Of a DNA stretch of 38,686 nucleotides, positions 38,003 through 38,686 are shown in pieces. The notes under the pieces were generated by a model that saw nothing but the letters and a program-made list of their open reading frames with translations, did no database searches and was not told where the DNA came from. The DNA comes from a virus, in IMG/VR virus record IMGVR_UViG_3300025087_000196, positions 1-38,686 of that record; one strand, 5' to 3'. A program made the translations under genes and the position numbers. Numbering within the stretch: the first letter of the stretch is position 1; the number at the start of each line of letters is the position of its first letter.

Positions 38003-38686
38003 GTGGTAGAAGCGATAAAAGAAGAGGCAGAGGGGGGGATAAAAGAGGTAGAGGTGAGGACGCCGAGGCCGCATTCGGAGGGGCAGGAGCGGTTTGTGCG
38101 GTGTGTAGCGAAGAGGCAGGTAAACAAAAGTGGGCGGAGATGGGGGAAGACAGTAGCGGTAAGTATAAAGGCGGGATTAGCATTTCAGGGGATATGTAAC
38201 GCATGTTTGGGGGAGGGGTGTGTGGCATGTGATAACACAGGGCGGGTAAAGCCGAAGCGGGTACTATATGCAGCGCCGACAGCGGAGCAGGTGAACAAGT
38301 TTTGGTTTGAGGTATGTTTGGCGTTTGAGGATGCCATAAAGGTTGGGGCATTAAAGAAGGATGAGACGGAGAAATATATTGAGGTTACGGGGACAGAGCA
38401 GAGGATAAAAGCGAAGACAGCATGGAATGCTAATACGCTACGGGGTGACTACGCCGATTTGTTAATACTGGAGGAGTACCAGTTAATGAACGAAGATGCG
38501 TGGCAAGAAGTAGGGCAGCCGATGTTACTGGATAATGATGGTACGGCTGTCTTTATATTTACGCCGCCGTCACTCAAGGCAGAGGGGGTAAGCAAGGCCA
38601 AGGACCCGAGGCATGCCTCGAAGTTATATAAGAAGGCAGAGGCAGATAAAACAGGTCGGTGGCAGGCGTTTCATTTTACCAGTTAT
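38003..38686 (+). CDS. terL: Terminase large subunit, N-terminal part (continues at 2-871)
   Basis: GTG 38003 is the only start codon after the in-frame stop at 37955 and has AGGGGTGAAG before it. Walker A is SGRRWGKT (43-50), a CNACLGEGCVAC zinc-like loop follows at 65-76, Walker B is LLILEE (153-158), and a coupling motif FTPPS lies near 188. The ATPase domain drives DNA into the procapsid. The first 110 codons avoid third-position pyrimidines almost completely. The gene is cut by the contig end after residue 228 and continues in frame at the left end. Confidence 0.9.
   Translation, partial: MVEAIKEEAEGGIKEVEVRTPRPHSEGQERFVRCVAKRQVNKSGRRWGKTVAVSIKAGLAFQGICNACLGEGCVACDNTGRVKPKRVLYAAPTAEQVNKFWFEVCLAFEDAIKVGALKKDETEKYIEVTGTEQRIKAKTAWNANTLRGDYADLLILEEYQLMNEDAWQEVGQPMLLDNDGTAVFIFTPPSLKAEGVSKAKDPRHASKLYKKAEADKTGRWQAFHFTSY
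38561..38686. repeat. Contig-end overlap, right copy
   Basis: Identical to 5-130. See the left copy; it joins the two parts of the terminase large subunit. Confidence 0.9.

Noticed and set aside
37923-38351. 142-residue minus-strand Pro/Leu-rich frame
   Set aside because: It is the shadow of the purine-biased terminase large subunit start; composition and lack of ribosome site argue against it.
1-38686. tRNA genes
   Set aside because: No cloverleaf with a T-arm GGTTCRA-type sequence was found by eye; TTCAAAT at 11245 belongs to the intron.

Overview
The window is one essentially complete genome of a tailed bacteriophage. The same 126 bases occur at positions 5-130 and 38561-38686, and the terminase large subunit gene runs off the right end and continues at the left end. 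The contig is therefore a circular (or circularly permuted) genome with a unit length of about 38,556 bp. Sigma-70-type promoters and strong Shine-Dalgarno sites on most genes point to a bacterial host, which I cannot name. I see no integrase, DNA polymerase, primase, tape-measure protein, tail sheath or recognisable endolysin. Portal, giant polyvalent virion protein, scaffold, capsid, neck adaptor and fibre genes without a tape measure suggest a short-tailed (podovirus-like) particle. This is inference.

Layout. (1) Packaging and virion genes, rightward, crossing the contig junction: 36874-37819 (terminase small subunit, HNH), 38003-38686 plus 2-871 (terminase large subunit), then portal, a 2243-residue giant protein, scaffold, major capsid, head and fibre proteins, small membrane proteins, a DUF1353 protein, neck adaptor, tail-hub-like protein and fibres, to 23566. 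(2) Leftward early block, 30854 down to 23563: about 20 small genes, many with zinc ribbons, plus a VRR-NUC nuclease, a probable single-strand annealing protein and an HNH nuclease. It is read from a near-consensus promoter at 30924-30952 and contains a ~0.48-kb ORF-free stretch with strong RNA structure. (3) Rightward block 31031-32581: small HTH protein, VRR-NUC/HTH fusion, MazG-like protein and a deleted DNA methyltransferase remnant. (4) Leftward pair 33702-32578: DUF5659 protein and a RecA/DnaB-like ATPase. (5) Rightward pair 33862-34511: HNH and a small basic protein, flanked by GTTATAAC/CTGTAATG repeats. (6) Leftward block 36649-34708: a third VRR-NUC nuclease, small unknowns and an Ala/Tyr-repeat protein.

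The strongest unusual features are these. A 259-nt group I intron sits six codons before the end of the major capsid gene, with a free-standing HNH gene just after it. A ~0.46-0.48-kb candidate structured RNA lies at 27281-27757 (minus strand), with a structured leader upstream of the same gene set. Three genes (two HNH, one terminase small subunit) have a -10 box exactly six bases before the start codon and no Shine-Dalgarno site, implying leaderless mRNAs. The first 110 codons of the terminase large subunit gene use almost only purines in the third position, and its ATPase domain carries a DnaJ-like CX2CX4CX2C insertion. A cytosine methyltransferase gene has been reduced to its two ends.

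Functional picture: the early leftward operon supplies recombination, nuclease and probably host-takeover proteins. The RecA/DnaB-like ATPase is the only clear replication-type motor, so the phage probably leans on the host replisome. The late block packages DNA through TerS/TerL/HNH into an HK97-type capsid, and the giant protein is probably carried in the head or ejected with the DNA.
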